Assembly: GCA_902786855.1 (NCBI GenBank)
Contig: CADAEH010000006.1
Location: 1 to 64,000 of the forward strand
DNA: 64,000 bases
Direction of reading: 5' to 3'
Origin: an uncultured Eubacteriales bacterium
GTDB taxonomy: Bacteria; Bacillota; Clostridia; Peptostreptococcales; Anaerovoracaceae
The notes beneath the pieces were generated by a model, which had not been told where the DNA came from, did not search any database, and saw only the letters and a list, made by a program, of their open reading frames with translations. This document shows, one piece after another, positions 1 through 6,980 of this stretch; the stretch's first letter is position 1; each line of letters opens with the position of its first letter. Made by a program: the position numbers and the translations under genes.

Positions 1-1
1 C

Positions 2-238
2 AAAGACGGTGACACTTATAAGATCGCAAGCATAGATGCCGCCGAAGACGGAGAGCGGTACGAAGAGAGCATCAAGAAGATGACCGAAGGCTTCCCGGGA
101 CTCTACGAGATGTATTTTGCAGGCGACAGTATTGACGAAAAAGTCAGAAAAGAAGCGATCAACGATTACGTACTCAGCAACGGACTCGGCATTGATTATT
201 ACAAAGACTACGGCTGGGATCCTGTGCCACTCAATTAA
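2..238 (+). CDS. C-terminal end of a protein of unknown function (5' truncated by window edge)
   Basis: The reading frame is open from the first bases of the window and ends at TAA 236-238, giving about 78 residues. It is rich in Asp, Glu, Lys and Tyr, with no Cys or His motif, and ends in WDPVPLN. The gene starts to the left of the window, so length, start and any signal peptide cannot be judged. A strong terminator 16 bases after the stop shows that this is the 3' end of a transcription unit. I do not recognise the family. An extracytoplasmic domain of a lipoprotein would fit the composition, but that is a guess. Confidence 0.6.
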   Translation, partial: KDGDTYKIASIDAAEDGERYEESIKKMTEGFPGLYEMYFAGDSIDEKVRKEAINDYVLSNGLGIDYYKDYGWDPVPLN

Positions 239-253
239 CGGAATATCATCCGA

Positions 254-294
254 AAAGGCGCCTGCCGCTCATCGATGCGGCAAGCGCCTTTTTC
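254..294 (+). terminator. Rho-independent terminator of the left-edge gene
   Basis: An AAGGCGC..TGCCGC arm at 255-268 is complementary to GCGGCA..GCGCCTT at 277-290, with a short AT-rich loop and a T-run at 289-293. It lies directly after the stop at 238. Confidence 0.85.
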
Positions 295-761
295 TTGTTA
301 CCCTTTTCTACGAATAAAGCTCATCCCACAGAGTATTTTCATATCCTGCGCATGTCAGGAAGATGCTTTTCAGATACTCTGCCATATCACGGCTTATCCC
401 CGCCGTTAAAGCCAGGGTCGAAAAACGTTTTCGGACTTGTTAAAAGCCAGGATCATGACCTGGCCTTGATAGTCCTTTTGTTAGATATTGGAATTATTGA
501 CTGTCATATACTGTTTATTAATAGGACCGACTCCCATATTACAAAAAAAGCGAGAGACAACTTCAGATCAAGTCATGAACTGAATGACATAATTACCGTC
601 TCCCGCTTATTCTTGAAATACCAGCTGTACGCATCTTAATTATCAGTTGTTGCTTTGAGGCTAATGCTGCTGTTGCTAAACGCACTTTTTAACTATACAT
701 CTCGTTCTAGCAACGAGGTCAATGCATTATATAAGATCCTCCTATCTCACACCTCACATTT
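295..761. other. Intergenic stretch without a credible gene; two minus-strand terminator-like hairpins
   Basis: No reading frame here has a ribosome binding site or protein-like composition. A hairpin GCCAGG/CCTGGC lies at 446-464 with four Ts following on the minus strand. A second, larger hairpin pairs 549-558 with 598-607 (one G-U pair on the minus strand) and is followed on that strand by seven Ts (543-549). It would terminate minus-strand transcription passing through the tRNA-like gene at 762-839. A 6-bp hairpin CTCGTT/AACGAG is at about 702-718. Confidence 0.5.
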
Positions 762-839
762 TGGTGCTCCTGACCGGATTCGAACCGGTACTTGCAGGAT
801 TTGAAATCCATTTCCTCTACCTTATTGGGATACAGGAGC
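762..839 (-). tRNA. tRNA-like gene with anticodon UCA (opal-reading), CCA encoded
   Basis: On the minus strand the acceptor arms GCTCCTG (833-839) and CAGGAGC (766-772) pair perfectly. The T arm ACCGG-TTCGAAT-CCGGT is perfect, the D loop has the GG of positions 18-19, T8, A14 and T33 are present, and an A discriminator is followed by an encoded CCA (762-764). The seven-base anticodon loop TTTCAAA puts TCA at positions 34-36 (802-804 on the plus strand). The D stem has one mismatch and the anticodon stem only three good pairs plus an extra base at about position 26. The variable loop is short, so this is not a canonical long-armed tRNA-Sec, although the anticodon arm resembles one. It may be an opal suppressor, an unusual Sec-type tRNA or a decaying tRNA. 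Confidence 0.6.
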
Positions 840-862
840 ATAGATAAAGCCATTTGAAACAC

Positions 863-903
863 AAAAAAGTGATGTGTCCGTAAAGTACTCAGTCACACCA
901 CTT
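863..903 (-). terminator. Minus-strand intrinsic terminator upstream of the tRNA-like gene
   Basis: Arms 867-876 and 894-903 pair over 10 bp; the single non-Watson-Crick pair is a G-U only when read on the minus strand, and six Ts follow on that strand (863-868). It implies a minus-strand transcript coming from beyond 903, where no gene was recognised. Confidence 0.6.
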
Positions 904-1073
904 CTAAAAAAATTTGACGACAATTGCGGTCATCGTTCCGGCAGCTGAAAGGATTTGAGTTCCTTTGCATGCATCGTTCCGTCATCCGGCCGTTTTTTGC
1001 TAATCTCTGAACCGCTTGATTTCACTGCATTTCAGCGATTTCAAGGTTCAACCGGGCGCACCAGCAACAAGGA

Positions 1074-1165
1074 GGGGCCCATGGGTCTGCGAAGCAGACT
1101 TATGGGAAGATTCCTTATTGCCCCATCAAGCACAAAGCCGGACACCTCCACGGTGTCCGGTTTTG
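1074..1165 (+). ncRNA. Candidate structured RNA 3' end with terminator (family unknown)
   Basis: A 12-bp stem (1079-1090 with 1094-1105, two G-U pairs) closed by a GAA loop is enclosed by GGGGC/GCCCC pairing (1074-1078 with 1120-1124). Next comes a perfect 9-bp terminator hairpin CCGGACACC/GGTGTCCGG (1138-1146 with 1152-1160) and four Ts. The order stem, closing helix, terminator is what a small RNA 3' end looks like. I could not match it to SRP RNA, 6S RNA, tmRNA, RNase P RNA or a known riboswitch. A 47-codon frame starting at 1081 behind a GGAGG runs through the terminator and is not believed. Confidence 0.4.
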
Positions 1166-1362
1166 CTATGCGTAAGTTCCGGCGGGGTGAGAACTCGCGA
1201 CGAGTTCGTCGAGACTTGTCCTAACGATCGGCGAGCCGCTAGGCGAAGCCGGAGTCATGGGAAGTCCGATGCGCGGACTGCCCGCGACTGGCACGCCATA
1301 AGGCGAAGTCAGAGTGATCACAGTCGGCCGCTATCCTCGTCACATCACCTGTACACTCCCTA
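1166..1362. other. Intergenic stretch with degenerate direct repeats and small palindromes
   Basis: No gene is supported. Two diverged repeats carrying the core GGCGAAG-C/T-C-GAGT lie at about 1231-1255 and 1290-1315. Short perfect palindromes are AACTCG/CGAGTT (about 1192-1206) and AGTCCG/CGGACT (about 1263-1280). This may be decayed sequence. Confidence 0.35.
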
Positions 1363-1405
1363 GCTTCCGTCCTGAAGGCCTATTTTCCGCATTTGGGACG
1401 GAAGT
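1363..1405. repeat. Palindromic repeat, copy A
   Basis: CTTCCGTCC (1364-1372) pairs perfectly with GGACGGAAG (1396-1404) around a loop that begins GAAGGCC. It is a sister of copy B 65 bases downstream. The arms differ by a matched T-A to C-G change. Confidence 0.6.
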
Positions 1406-1427
1406 TTCGGCTCGTATCTGCTTCCCG

Positions 1428-1470
1428 ACTTCCGCCCCGAAGGCCCGTTTTCCATGTTTGGGGCGGAAGT
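1428..1470. repeat. Palindromic repeat, copy B
   Basis: ACTTCCGCCCC (1428-1438) pairs perfectly with GGGGCGGAAGT (1460-1470); the loop again begins GAAGGCC. Compared with copy A the stem carries a compensatory pair change, so pairing was preserved while sequence diverged. Confidence 0.6.
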
Positions 1471-1482
1471 TCCTACGCAAAC

Positions 1483-1509
1483 GAAAAGAGCCCAGAAGGA
1501 ATGGGCTCT
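1483..1509 (-). terminator. Terminator downstream of the rubredoxin remnant
   Basis: AGAGCCCA (1487-1494) pairs with TGGGCTCT (1502-1509). Four Ts follow on the minus strand (1484-1487). Weaker T-rich sequence also follows on the plus strand. Confidence 0.6.
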
Positions 1510-1520
1510 CTTTGATTAAT

Positions 1521-1628
1521 TTATGCTCTGTTGAACTTCTCTTTAGGCTGTTTACAGCGCGGACACTTCCAGTCATCCGGCAGGTCCCGGATGAAATCCG
1601 ATGTTCTCCTGCAGGTCTCTTCCAGATA
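1521..1628 (-). pseudogene. Rubredoxin C-terminal remnant
   Basis: The minus-strand frame open from 1628 to the TAA at 1521-1523 encodes DLPDDWKCPRCKQPKEKF and ends in NRA. DLPDDWxCPxC is the hallmark of the second half of rubredoxin, including the second pair of iron-binding cysteines. The first half, with the CxxCGYxYDP knuckle, is absent: upstream the frame meets a stop at 1629-1631 and reads CRRTSDFI where the loop before DLPDDW should be. A complete rubredoxin of about 52 residues therefore does not exist here. A terminator follows at 1483-1509, as for a once normal gene. Likely a truncated pseudogene. The remnant could instead be a tail domain lost from a larger protein such as a rubrerythrin or flavoprotein. 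Confidence 0.7.
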
Positions 1629-1756
1629 TCAAGAGTATAAATATTATTCCGGAATTGTAACAATGAGAGATAGCGTGAAGTGTTATCGTGCAGATCAGAA
1701 AGAAACGCTGAAGAATATATATCAGCATGGAACCTGACTAAGATGTCTGAAAATGC

Positions 1757-1780
1757 AAAAAGGCCTGATCCAGGCCTTTT
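1757..1780 (-). terminator. Bidirectional terminator ending the 1.8-7.6 kb operon
   Basis: AAAAGGCCTG (1757-1766) pairs perfectly with CAGGCCTTTT (1771-1780) with a four-base loop. Ts are built into both ends. It lies about 55 bases after the last stop of the minus-strand operon. Confidence 0.8.
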
Positions 1781-1835
1781 GATGCAAAGCAGATGGTAAA
1801 ATTATGCAGAAAGGAATTTTGATAATCTCAAGCCA

Positions 1836-2993
1836 TTACTCGCTGCTTTCCTCCTCCGTATCGCTGTCAGGCGCCGAGCCGTCGCCCTTGTATTCCTGTA
1901 TTATTACAGTACAATGCGTAAACTCCCCGTCTATACATATCCTGTATTTTTTCCCTTTCTCGGCATTGAAGCCCACTGCAAAGTCTTTCGGGCTCCCGCC
2001 TGCAGCCTCACCTGAGTCGTCATCCTGTCTCAGCATGAATCCCTCGCTGTCATACATGACAACATCCGGATCGCCGTCTGAAGACGAGCTGATCATCAAT
2101 GTCATGTCAGCTTCCGGGGTATACTCGATCACCGTTTTGCCGCTTACATCTATGCTGCATAATCCACTTGCGGTCTCTGATGCCATCCTGCTGCAGCTGA
2201 GTTCGACTCTGGACTTTTTCTTTGTGGTTTCGTCCACCCCGACCCATACATAGTATGTTTTGCCCGCTTCCAGCGAGCATATGCCGTCTGTGACGATCAT
2301 GTCTGTATCATCTTCGGCAGTGATGTTGTATATCGAGGAGAAGCCCGAGGCGGAATCCTTTGATACTATTTCGGTATCAAAATCATAGAACCCCGTTTCT
2401 TCAGGCACAAACATGGCACATGTCTGCTGATCCTTCTTAACGGTAAGCCTGACCTTTTCGCCGGTTTTAAGTTCTGCAGGCGCCCCGTCTCCGGCTTTGG
2501 AGACCGAGAACCTGAAAGCGCTTTCTATACTGTCTATGTCTTTCACTTCCTCTGAATAGACATCAACTACAGCAAAATACAGCTGCCCTTTTGTCAGGAA
2601 TACGTTTCCCTCCATGACATCAGATGCGACCGGCGATTCACTGTCTCCCCCGTAATTATCGGCGGTAAGCAGTTCGGAAAGAGATTCGTCTATTACATAC
2701 ATATCCATAAAGAAAGTCTTCCCGCCCGATGTGTCTTTGCCTCTGAATGTATACTCAGCGCTTTCTTCAGGAGTGAACCTGAATGATGCCGTGCCTGCGG
2801 TCATTCCCACAATTTCAAGGTTGCTGTTGAACTTGGCACTGGCTTCTTCGCCTGCAGTGATTTCGACGGCATGTTTCTTCAGCTGCTTGTTCGGATCATA
2901 GATCTGCGCTGTACAGGCAAGTACCACTATAGCTGTTATGAGCGCGGCTGCAACGACGCCAAGGATGATCAGTATCGTTCTTCGCTTCTTCAT
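1836..2993 (-). CDS. Membrane-anchored extracytoplasmic protein with PPC-like beta domains
   Basis: The start is set at the ATG of MKKRRTILII (2991-2993) because GGAGG lies about 10 bases before it; the longer frame to 3065 runs into the upstream gene. The product is 385 residues. Residues about 6-28 form one hydrophobic segment, an uncleaved anchor or signal peptide. The rest shows three repeats of the pattern 'hydrophobic-F-T-P-E-x-x-x-Y-x-F' followed by Asp-rich strands (about 55-130, 190-265, 280-365), resembling bacterial pre-peptidase C-terminal (PPC) beta-sandwich domains. The C-terminus is acidic (DSDTEEESSE). It is last in a six-gene operon, five bases after the propeller gene, whose end contains its ribosome binding site. 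No catalytic residues were seen. A surface binding role is inferred. Confidence 0.7.
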   Translation of the reverse strand: MKKRRTILIILGVVAAALITAIVVLACTAQIYDPNKQLKKHAVEITAGEEASAKFNSNLEIVGMTAGTASFRFTPEESAEYTFRGKDTSGGKTFFMDMYVIDESLSELLTADNYGGDSESPVASDVMEGNVFLTKGQLYFAVVDVYSEEVKDIDSIESAFRFSVSKAGDGAPAELKTGEKVRLTVKKDQQTCAMFVPEETGFYDFDTEIVSKDSASGFSSIYNITAEDDTDMIVTDGICSLEAGKTYYVWVGVDETTKKKSRVELSCSRMASETASGLCSIDVSGKTVIEYTPEADMTLMISSSSDGDPDVVMYDSEGFMLRQDDDSGEAAGGSPKDFAVGFNAEKGKKYRICIDGEFTHCTVIIQEYKGDGSAPDSDTEEESSE

Positions 2994-2998
2994 GACCG

Positions 2999-4078
2999 TT
3001 ACCTCCATATAGAATCTCTGACCGCAAGCAGTCTGTCCGTAGCGATAACGGTTGTTAACCAGCAATCAGCCGCAGCCTCAAAATTAATGATCACGCAGCC
3101 GTCCGTAACGACCAGTTCCTCGTTCATTTTCGGCACTTCGATCCTTTTGAGTTCCTTCCCGCTGACGTTGATATCTTTGTCCCCGTTTTTTGCTTCTTTG
3201 ATGTTGTATTTTGTTACGAAAGAAGATCTGATAGAGTTGATCGCCCCGGCAAAGGAGCTGGATACATACATATAGTTGCCTTTGATATCTACTCCCTGCG
3301 CGCTGCTGTCAACGCCTGTTATTACTGAGTACATGAAGGTGTTCAGTACAGGCCCGCTTTCCTTTTTCTTTATTTTATATCCATTGATGATGCCCTTCCT
3401 GGTGCTTTCCTTTCCCACGTAAGTGCCTACCCAGAGTATGTCGTTGTCGCACTCCAGAAAAGACGGTTTATTCTTGATATACACCGGCGCCGAGATCTCG
3501 TCCTTGCGGACCTCATAGACCGGCTCACTTATCATGCGTCTGAAATCATCATACCTGATGTACTGTACAAAAGGCTCACCTTCATACTTATCGGAAGTAG
3601 CACCTGTGATCCATATGTTGCTGCCGTCGAAAGCGATGCCTCCAAGGTGATACTTGTTCGGTAAAGTGAGAGTGGATACCAGCGATCGTTTCACCTTATC
3701 TACTGCATATATCACCGATCTCTTCTGCTTTTTTGCATCATAAGCCGTAAAAAGGATGTATCGGTCCGCAATACAGACACCTTGCGGCACAAAGTCCGGG
3801 GATCCGGCTGTCTTTCCTTCTGTTTTCGTATACGTACTTATAATTCCCGGTATAGGGATCGTGTTTGTATCATCGATCGCATCGCCGATGGCCGAATAGA
3901 CTCTGTGCATCCTCAGATTGAGAGCACTTTTGTATTGTTCCTGATCCTTGAAATGTTTGTAATCAAAGGAAGACTGCGTTCCATCCGCAGCATTAGCATA
4001 TGCATCTGTAAACGGGATGAACATAACCCCCATGATGCATAAGATCATTATTACCGATAAGATCCTTTTGTTTTTCAC
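2999..4078 (-). CDS. Secreted beta-propeller-like protein
   Basis: It starts at GTG (4076-4078) with AGAGGG upstream; the product is 359 residues. Residues 1-30 (MKNKRILSVIMILCIMGVMF then an Ala-rich stretch) are a signal peptide. The mature part has repeated strand motifs such as PQGVCIADRYILFTAYD, GGIAFDGSNIWITGATSD and a later SAQGVDIKGNYMYVSSS, in the style of beta-propeller blades. There is no lipobox and no sortase signal. Its neighbours are a DUF2974 hydrolase upstream (28-base gap) and a PPC-like protein downstream (overlapping translation signals), so the three are probably made together. I do not recognise a named family. A ligand-binding or scaffold role outside the membrane is inferred. 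Confidence 0.65.
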   Translation of the reverse strand: MKNKRILSVIMILCIMGVMFIPFTDAYANAADGTQSSFDYKHFKDQEQYKSALNLRMHRVYSAIGDAIDDTNTIPIPGIISTYTKTEGKTAGSPDFVPQGVCIADRYILFTAYDAKKQKRSVIYAVDKVKRSLVSTLTLPNKYHLGGIAFDGSNIWITGATSDKYEGEPFVQYIRYDDFRRMISEPVYEVRKDEISAPVYIKNKPSFLECDNDILWVGTYVGKESTRKGIINGYKIKKKESGPVLNTFMYSVITGVDSSAQGVDIKGNYMYVSSSFAGAINSIRSSFVTKYNIKEAKNGDKDINVSGKELKRIEVPKMNEELVVTDGCVIINFEAAADCWLTTVIATDRLLAVRDSIWR

Positions 4079-4106
4079 CCTGCCTGAATCCCTCTTTCAG
4101 TGTATG

Positions 4107-5252
4107 TCATTTCTGCCGCTTGTCCATCTTCAGTCCCCTGCGGTCGCTTTCTCTTCTGTTTCTGATATATCTTCTGACCACATGCCTGCTACTCTGCAGC
4201 AGCCCGGCCATAGCTGCCGTCAGCACTACTCGTTTTTCTTTAGGAAGGTTCTTTATTGCACCCATTATCTTCTTTGCAGATGTCCGTCTGTTGACGATCA
4301 TCTCGTCGAAGGTAGCCATACCGGTCGCTTCAAAGAAAGAGAACAGCGTGTTCACGAACATTTCTCTTGATTCATCGTCTAAAGTGCTGAGCCACTCTTT
4401 CTGCGAATTGTTGATGAACGATCCGAGTGCAGACTGTTTCGTCTCCTTGAATCTGTTTCCTTCGACCATCCACAGCAAGGCATCGTGCTGCAGAAGTCCG
4501 ACTCCTTTGCTTTTTACGATCAGGTGCCCTACATTGTTGGTGAACATCATCCCGATGATCGATGTCTCGGGAACTATGCTCACCACCTTAGGGAGTATGC
4601 GCTTATACGCCTCCCGTTCCATCACCTCGCTGCGGAAACCCGGTCCGTCATTTGTATACACTGTAATGATGCGTTCCTGGATCTCCCTGTCACAGAAAGC
4701 CGAGGCATATATAGCGAAGTTGCCGCCCTTAGAGTGACCTCCTACGCGGATCGGACCACTTATCTCTGCACCGACCTCATTCAGATAGCGCACCGCGCTC
4801 CGCTGTCCTTCTGTTTCAGGCATATAGCTCATGTTGAAGTCTTCCTTCCAGCCGGCTACAGTAGTGTCGGTGCCTCTGAAAGCTACATACGCGCTGCCAT
4901 CGCTCAGCAGAAATGTCACTGCCGACATCTGCATATCCTTGTCGCTGTTGATTATGTCTACGTATTTTGTGAGTTCGGTCTCACGAAAACGATTGCCTTT
5001 CAGCATGCTGTCCATGAGCAGCGGCGCCCTCTCAAAATGAAAGATGCTTTTCTTGGCCAGTGTACGCGGATGCTTTTCAAAGTATCTCCTGTCTGCAATA
5101 TTCAGACTGATCGTTTTGAAACTGTCATCGAGTATGCCATCGAAATCCGCATATGACAACATAGCGAGGATAAGATTATCTACCTCGTTGAATGGATCTT
5201 CCGCAAAAGGAACGTGGCCTCTTCTCTTAAGATAATCGAATATGTCAGCCAT
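4107..5252 (-). CDS. DUF2974 (Mbeg1-like) alpha/beta-hydrolase
   Basis: A product of 381 residues without a signal peptide. It carries the lipase-like motifs VAFRGTD (about 124-129) and GGHSKGGN (about 171-178), the latter holding the nucleophile serine 174 in a G-H-S-K-G elbow. These identify the DUF2974/Mbeg1-like family of class-3-lipase-fold proteins, whose substrates are mostly unknown. The later acidic and histidine members of the triad are not certain from inspection. The C-terminus is very basic (RRYIRNRRESDRRGLKMDKR), which could bind membranes or nucleic acid. It sits in the six-gene minus-strand operon, 20 bases after the DUF308-like membrane protein. Cytoplasmic lipid or acyl-ester hydrolysis is inferred from fold only. 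Confidence 0.8.
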   Translation of the reverse strand: MADIFDYLKRRGHVPFAEDPFNEVDNLILAMLSYADFDGILDDSFKTISLNIADRRYFEKHPRTLAKKSIFHFERAPLLMDSMLKGNRFRETELTKYVDIINSDKDMQMSAVTFLLSDGSAYVAFRGTDTTVAGWKEDFNMSYMPETEGQRSAVRYLNEVGAEISGPIRVGGHSKGGNFAIYASAFCDREIQERIITVYTNDGPGFRSEVMEREAYKRILPKVVSIVPETSIIGMMFTNNVGHLIVKSKGVGLLQHDALLWMVEGNRFKETKQSALGSFINNSQKEWLSTLDDESREMFVNTLFSFFEATGMATFDEMIVNRRTSAKKIMGAIKNLPKEKRVVLTAAMAGLLQSSRHVVRRYIRNRRESDRRGLKMDKRQK

Positions 5253-5272
5253 GATATTTCTGATCCTTACCG

Positions 5273-5815
5273 CTACTGTATATATACTATCTCAGTATGT
5301 CTGAATGACGATATTATACTCAGGACCGACGAGTAAATGAAACCTATGCTGTATGCCCAGACTGCGATCCTGAGCCTGCCGAATGCGATGCCGCATATCA
5401 TAACGATCAACGCGAGCAATATGTTCGTTATTCCAAATGCCATTTTCAGTCTCCACGACGACCCGATCTTTCTTGATTCGTTGGCCCTCAGTACGGACAC
5501 CGTTCCGGTGAAAATGTGCAGAATTGAAATGTATATAAGGATGTATACCGCCGGGTGCGAAAAAATCATGCCCGCAAATATGCCCAGGTCAAGAAAGATC
5601 ATGCCCCTGAAAAGCACATTCTTTCCGCCTACCATATGCCTTGCCATAGATAAGTAATAGACGATAGCCCGCAGCCCTCTCAGGGTCATGCCTGCCTGTA
5701 TAACCAGCAGGACTAATCTCAGCCCGTGTATGGCATCCAGAAAGAACATGAGAACAGCTACGGCGATCATGAACAAGGCAGCTATGACGTTCAGGATCCT
5801 TCCAATTCTAGACAT
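5273..5815 (-). CDS. DUF308/HdeD-like integral membrane protein
   Basis: A product of 180 residues with about six hydrophobic segments paired by short basic loops (roughly 8-26, 28-48, 70-88, 90-108, 127-148, 152-172). This is the length and layout of the DUF308/HdeD family of small six-helix proteins. Its ATG (5813-5815) lies inside the end of the preceding gene (ATGTCTAG: the TAG is that gene's stop), an 8-base overlap that implies translational coupling. No transport or catalytic motif was seen. The family assignment is by topology, not by a diagnostic motif. Confidence 0.7.
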   Translation of the reverse strand: MSRIGRILNVIAALFMIAVAVLMFFLDAIHGLRLVLLVIQAGMTLRGLRAIVYYLSMARHMVGGKNVLFRGMIFLDLGIFAGMIFSHPAVYILIYISILHIFTGTVSVLRANESRKIGSSWRLKMAFGITNILLALIVMICGIAFGRLRIAVWAYSIGFIYSSVLSIISSFRHTEIVYIQ

Positions 5816-6977
5816 CGATCTGCCTCCTTCCGTATTCCTTCACGAGTTTCCGGAAATCCTTTATTCCGCTGAAACCGCTTTTCTCAAAATCGACGGAAAC
5901 TCCGGCGAGAGGGTTCCCCGACGTAAAGATCCTGTTGGTCACCATGCTCTTCTGTGCAAGTGCAGCAATGATGAACCTGCCGAGGAATGTGCTGTCTCTG
6001 GATTCTTCATCAGCAGTTGTGTACTCATTCTGATACTTACTCATATCAAAGTCTTCAACTTCACAGCCGGAGATCTTTTCAGCAAGAGCTTTCCAGTCTG
6101 CCGACGCATCTGTCTGACGTTTCCCGAGCAGGCTCCTGATATCTTCCTCCCACGGCCTGACCGCATCGAAGGCATATACGCCGGTCTCGAACGCCTCGCC
6201 GGTCTTAAGGCATCTGAGAGCAAAAGTCATCTGGCAGAACGCATGATAATAATCTGAAGGGTTGTCCTTCAGCATTTCTTTATAGTCGCCCCATGCCGGC
6301 AGATATTTATAACGGGCATAGCCATAGTCCGGGAAGTGTCCCGCCCGGCCATGTCCCAGATTCATTATCGAATTCTCATCGCCCTGATACAGACTGCTTG
6401 TATATACACTCTTTTCAGGATCGTCTATGCCTCGCGGATCGTGGTTGAACTTTATCTGAACTTCCCGGAAGTCGTCACCTTCTGGTACGAGTTCGTAGAA
6501 GTAGTAATTGACATTATTGATCGCAAGTGTCGGTGTGCCCGCAAAATATCGATGCGCCCATGTGTCGGAGAGTATATGCATAGCAATGCCCGCAGCCTGC
6601 GTGCTCCTGCCCCGCACAAGTTCTACCGTATCTTTGAGAAGCGCGCTGTTCGTATTACATATCAGCCTGTATTTATTCAGGTATCTTCTGCTGCAGTATT
6701 TTTCCGGCTTTGCGTCAAGATCGCCCGGAAGGAAGTGGAATGACGCCCATATCCTTGTGATATCCTGCAGACCTATCGGATCAGTAGGCGCATCCATCAG
6801 CTCAAGCTGGAGCTGAGTGGTCGCAGCGTTGAGCGGGCCATTTAACTTCTGCAACAGAGACATTGAGCAGCAGTCCGTAAACTGGTCACTATAAGCGATC
6901 TGCAGGCTCTCGTCGTGAGTGTAACCTGCGATGATCGCTGCGCAATATGTCGCATAGTAATGAAAATCCAGCTGCAT
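5808..6977 (-). CDS. DUF6765-like protein, zinc phospholipase C-type helical fold
   Basis: A product of 389 residues without a signal peptide. The N-terminus MQLDFHYYATYCAAIIAGY is typical of the family usually listed as DUF6765. Candidate metal ligands are spaced as in zinc-dependent phospholipase C/S1-P1-type proteins: H6, H134 and D138 in AMHILSDTWAH, H142, then GHGRAGHFPDYG with H209, H214 and D217. No activity is established for this family as far as I know. The gene overlaps the DUF308-like gene by 8 bases and follows a membrane protein by 3 bases, so it is embedded in a coupled operon. Together with the DUF2974 hydrolase next door it suggests a lipid-directed function. That inference rests on two folds, not on a substrate. 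Confidence 0.7.
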   Translation of the reverse strand: MQLDFHYYATYCAAIIAGYTHDESLQIAYSDQFTDCCSMSLLQKLNGPLNAATTQLQLELMDAPTDPIGLQDITRIWASFHFLPGDLDAKPEKYCSRRYLNKYRLICNTNSALLKDTVELVRGRSTQAAGIAMHILSDTWAHRYFAGTPTLAINNVNYYFYELVPEGDDFREVQIKFNHDPRGIDDPEKSVYTSSLYQGDENSIMNLGHGRAGHFPDYGYARYKYLPAWGDYKEMLKDNPSDYYHAFCQMTFALRCLKTGEAFETGVYAFDAVRPWEEDIRSLLGKRQTDASADWKALAEKISGCEVEDFDMSKYQNEYTTADEESRDSTFLGRFIIAALAQKSMVTNRIFTSGNPLAGVSVDFEKSGFSGIKDFRKLVKEYGRRQIDV

Positions 6978-6980
6978 ATG

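Noticed and set aside
295-639. 114-codon frame in the left intergenic region
   Set aside because: No ribosome binding site, no recognisable motif, and it spans minus-strand terminator hairpins.
762-839. Assignment as canonical selenocysteine tRNA (selC)
   Set aside because: Acceptor stem and variable arm are too short and no selenocysteine machinery is in the window; kept as an uncertain UCA tRNA.
905-1060. Minus-strand frames just upstream of the UCA tRNA that would extend if UGA were read through
   Set aside because: Interrupted by TGA and not recognisable as any family; reading UGA as an amino acid only here would be circular reasoning from the tRNA.
1081-1224. 47-codon frame with a good GGAGG upstream (starts MGLRSRLMGR)
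   Set aside because: It reads straight through a strong terminator hairpin at 1137-1165 and has a composition typical of translated RNA structure, so it was not called as a gene.
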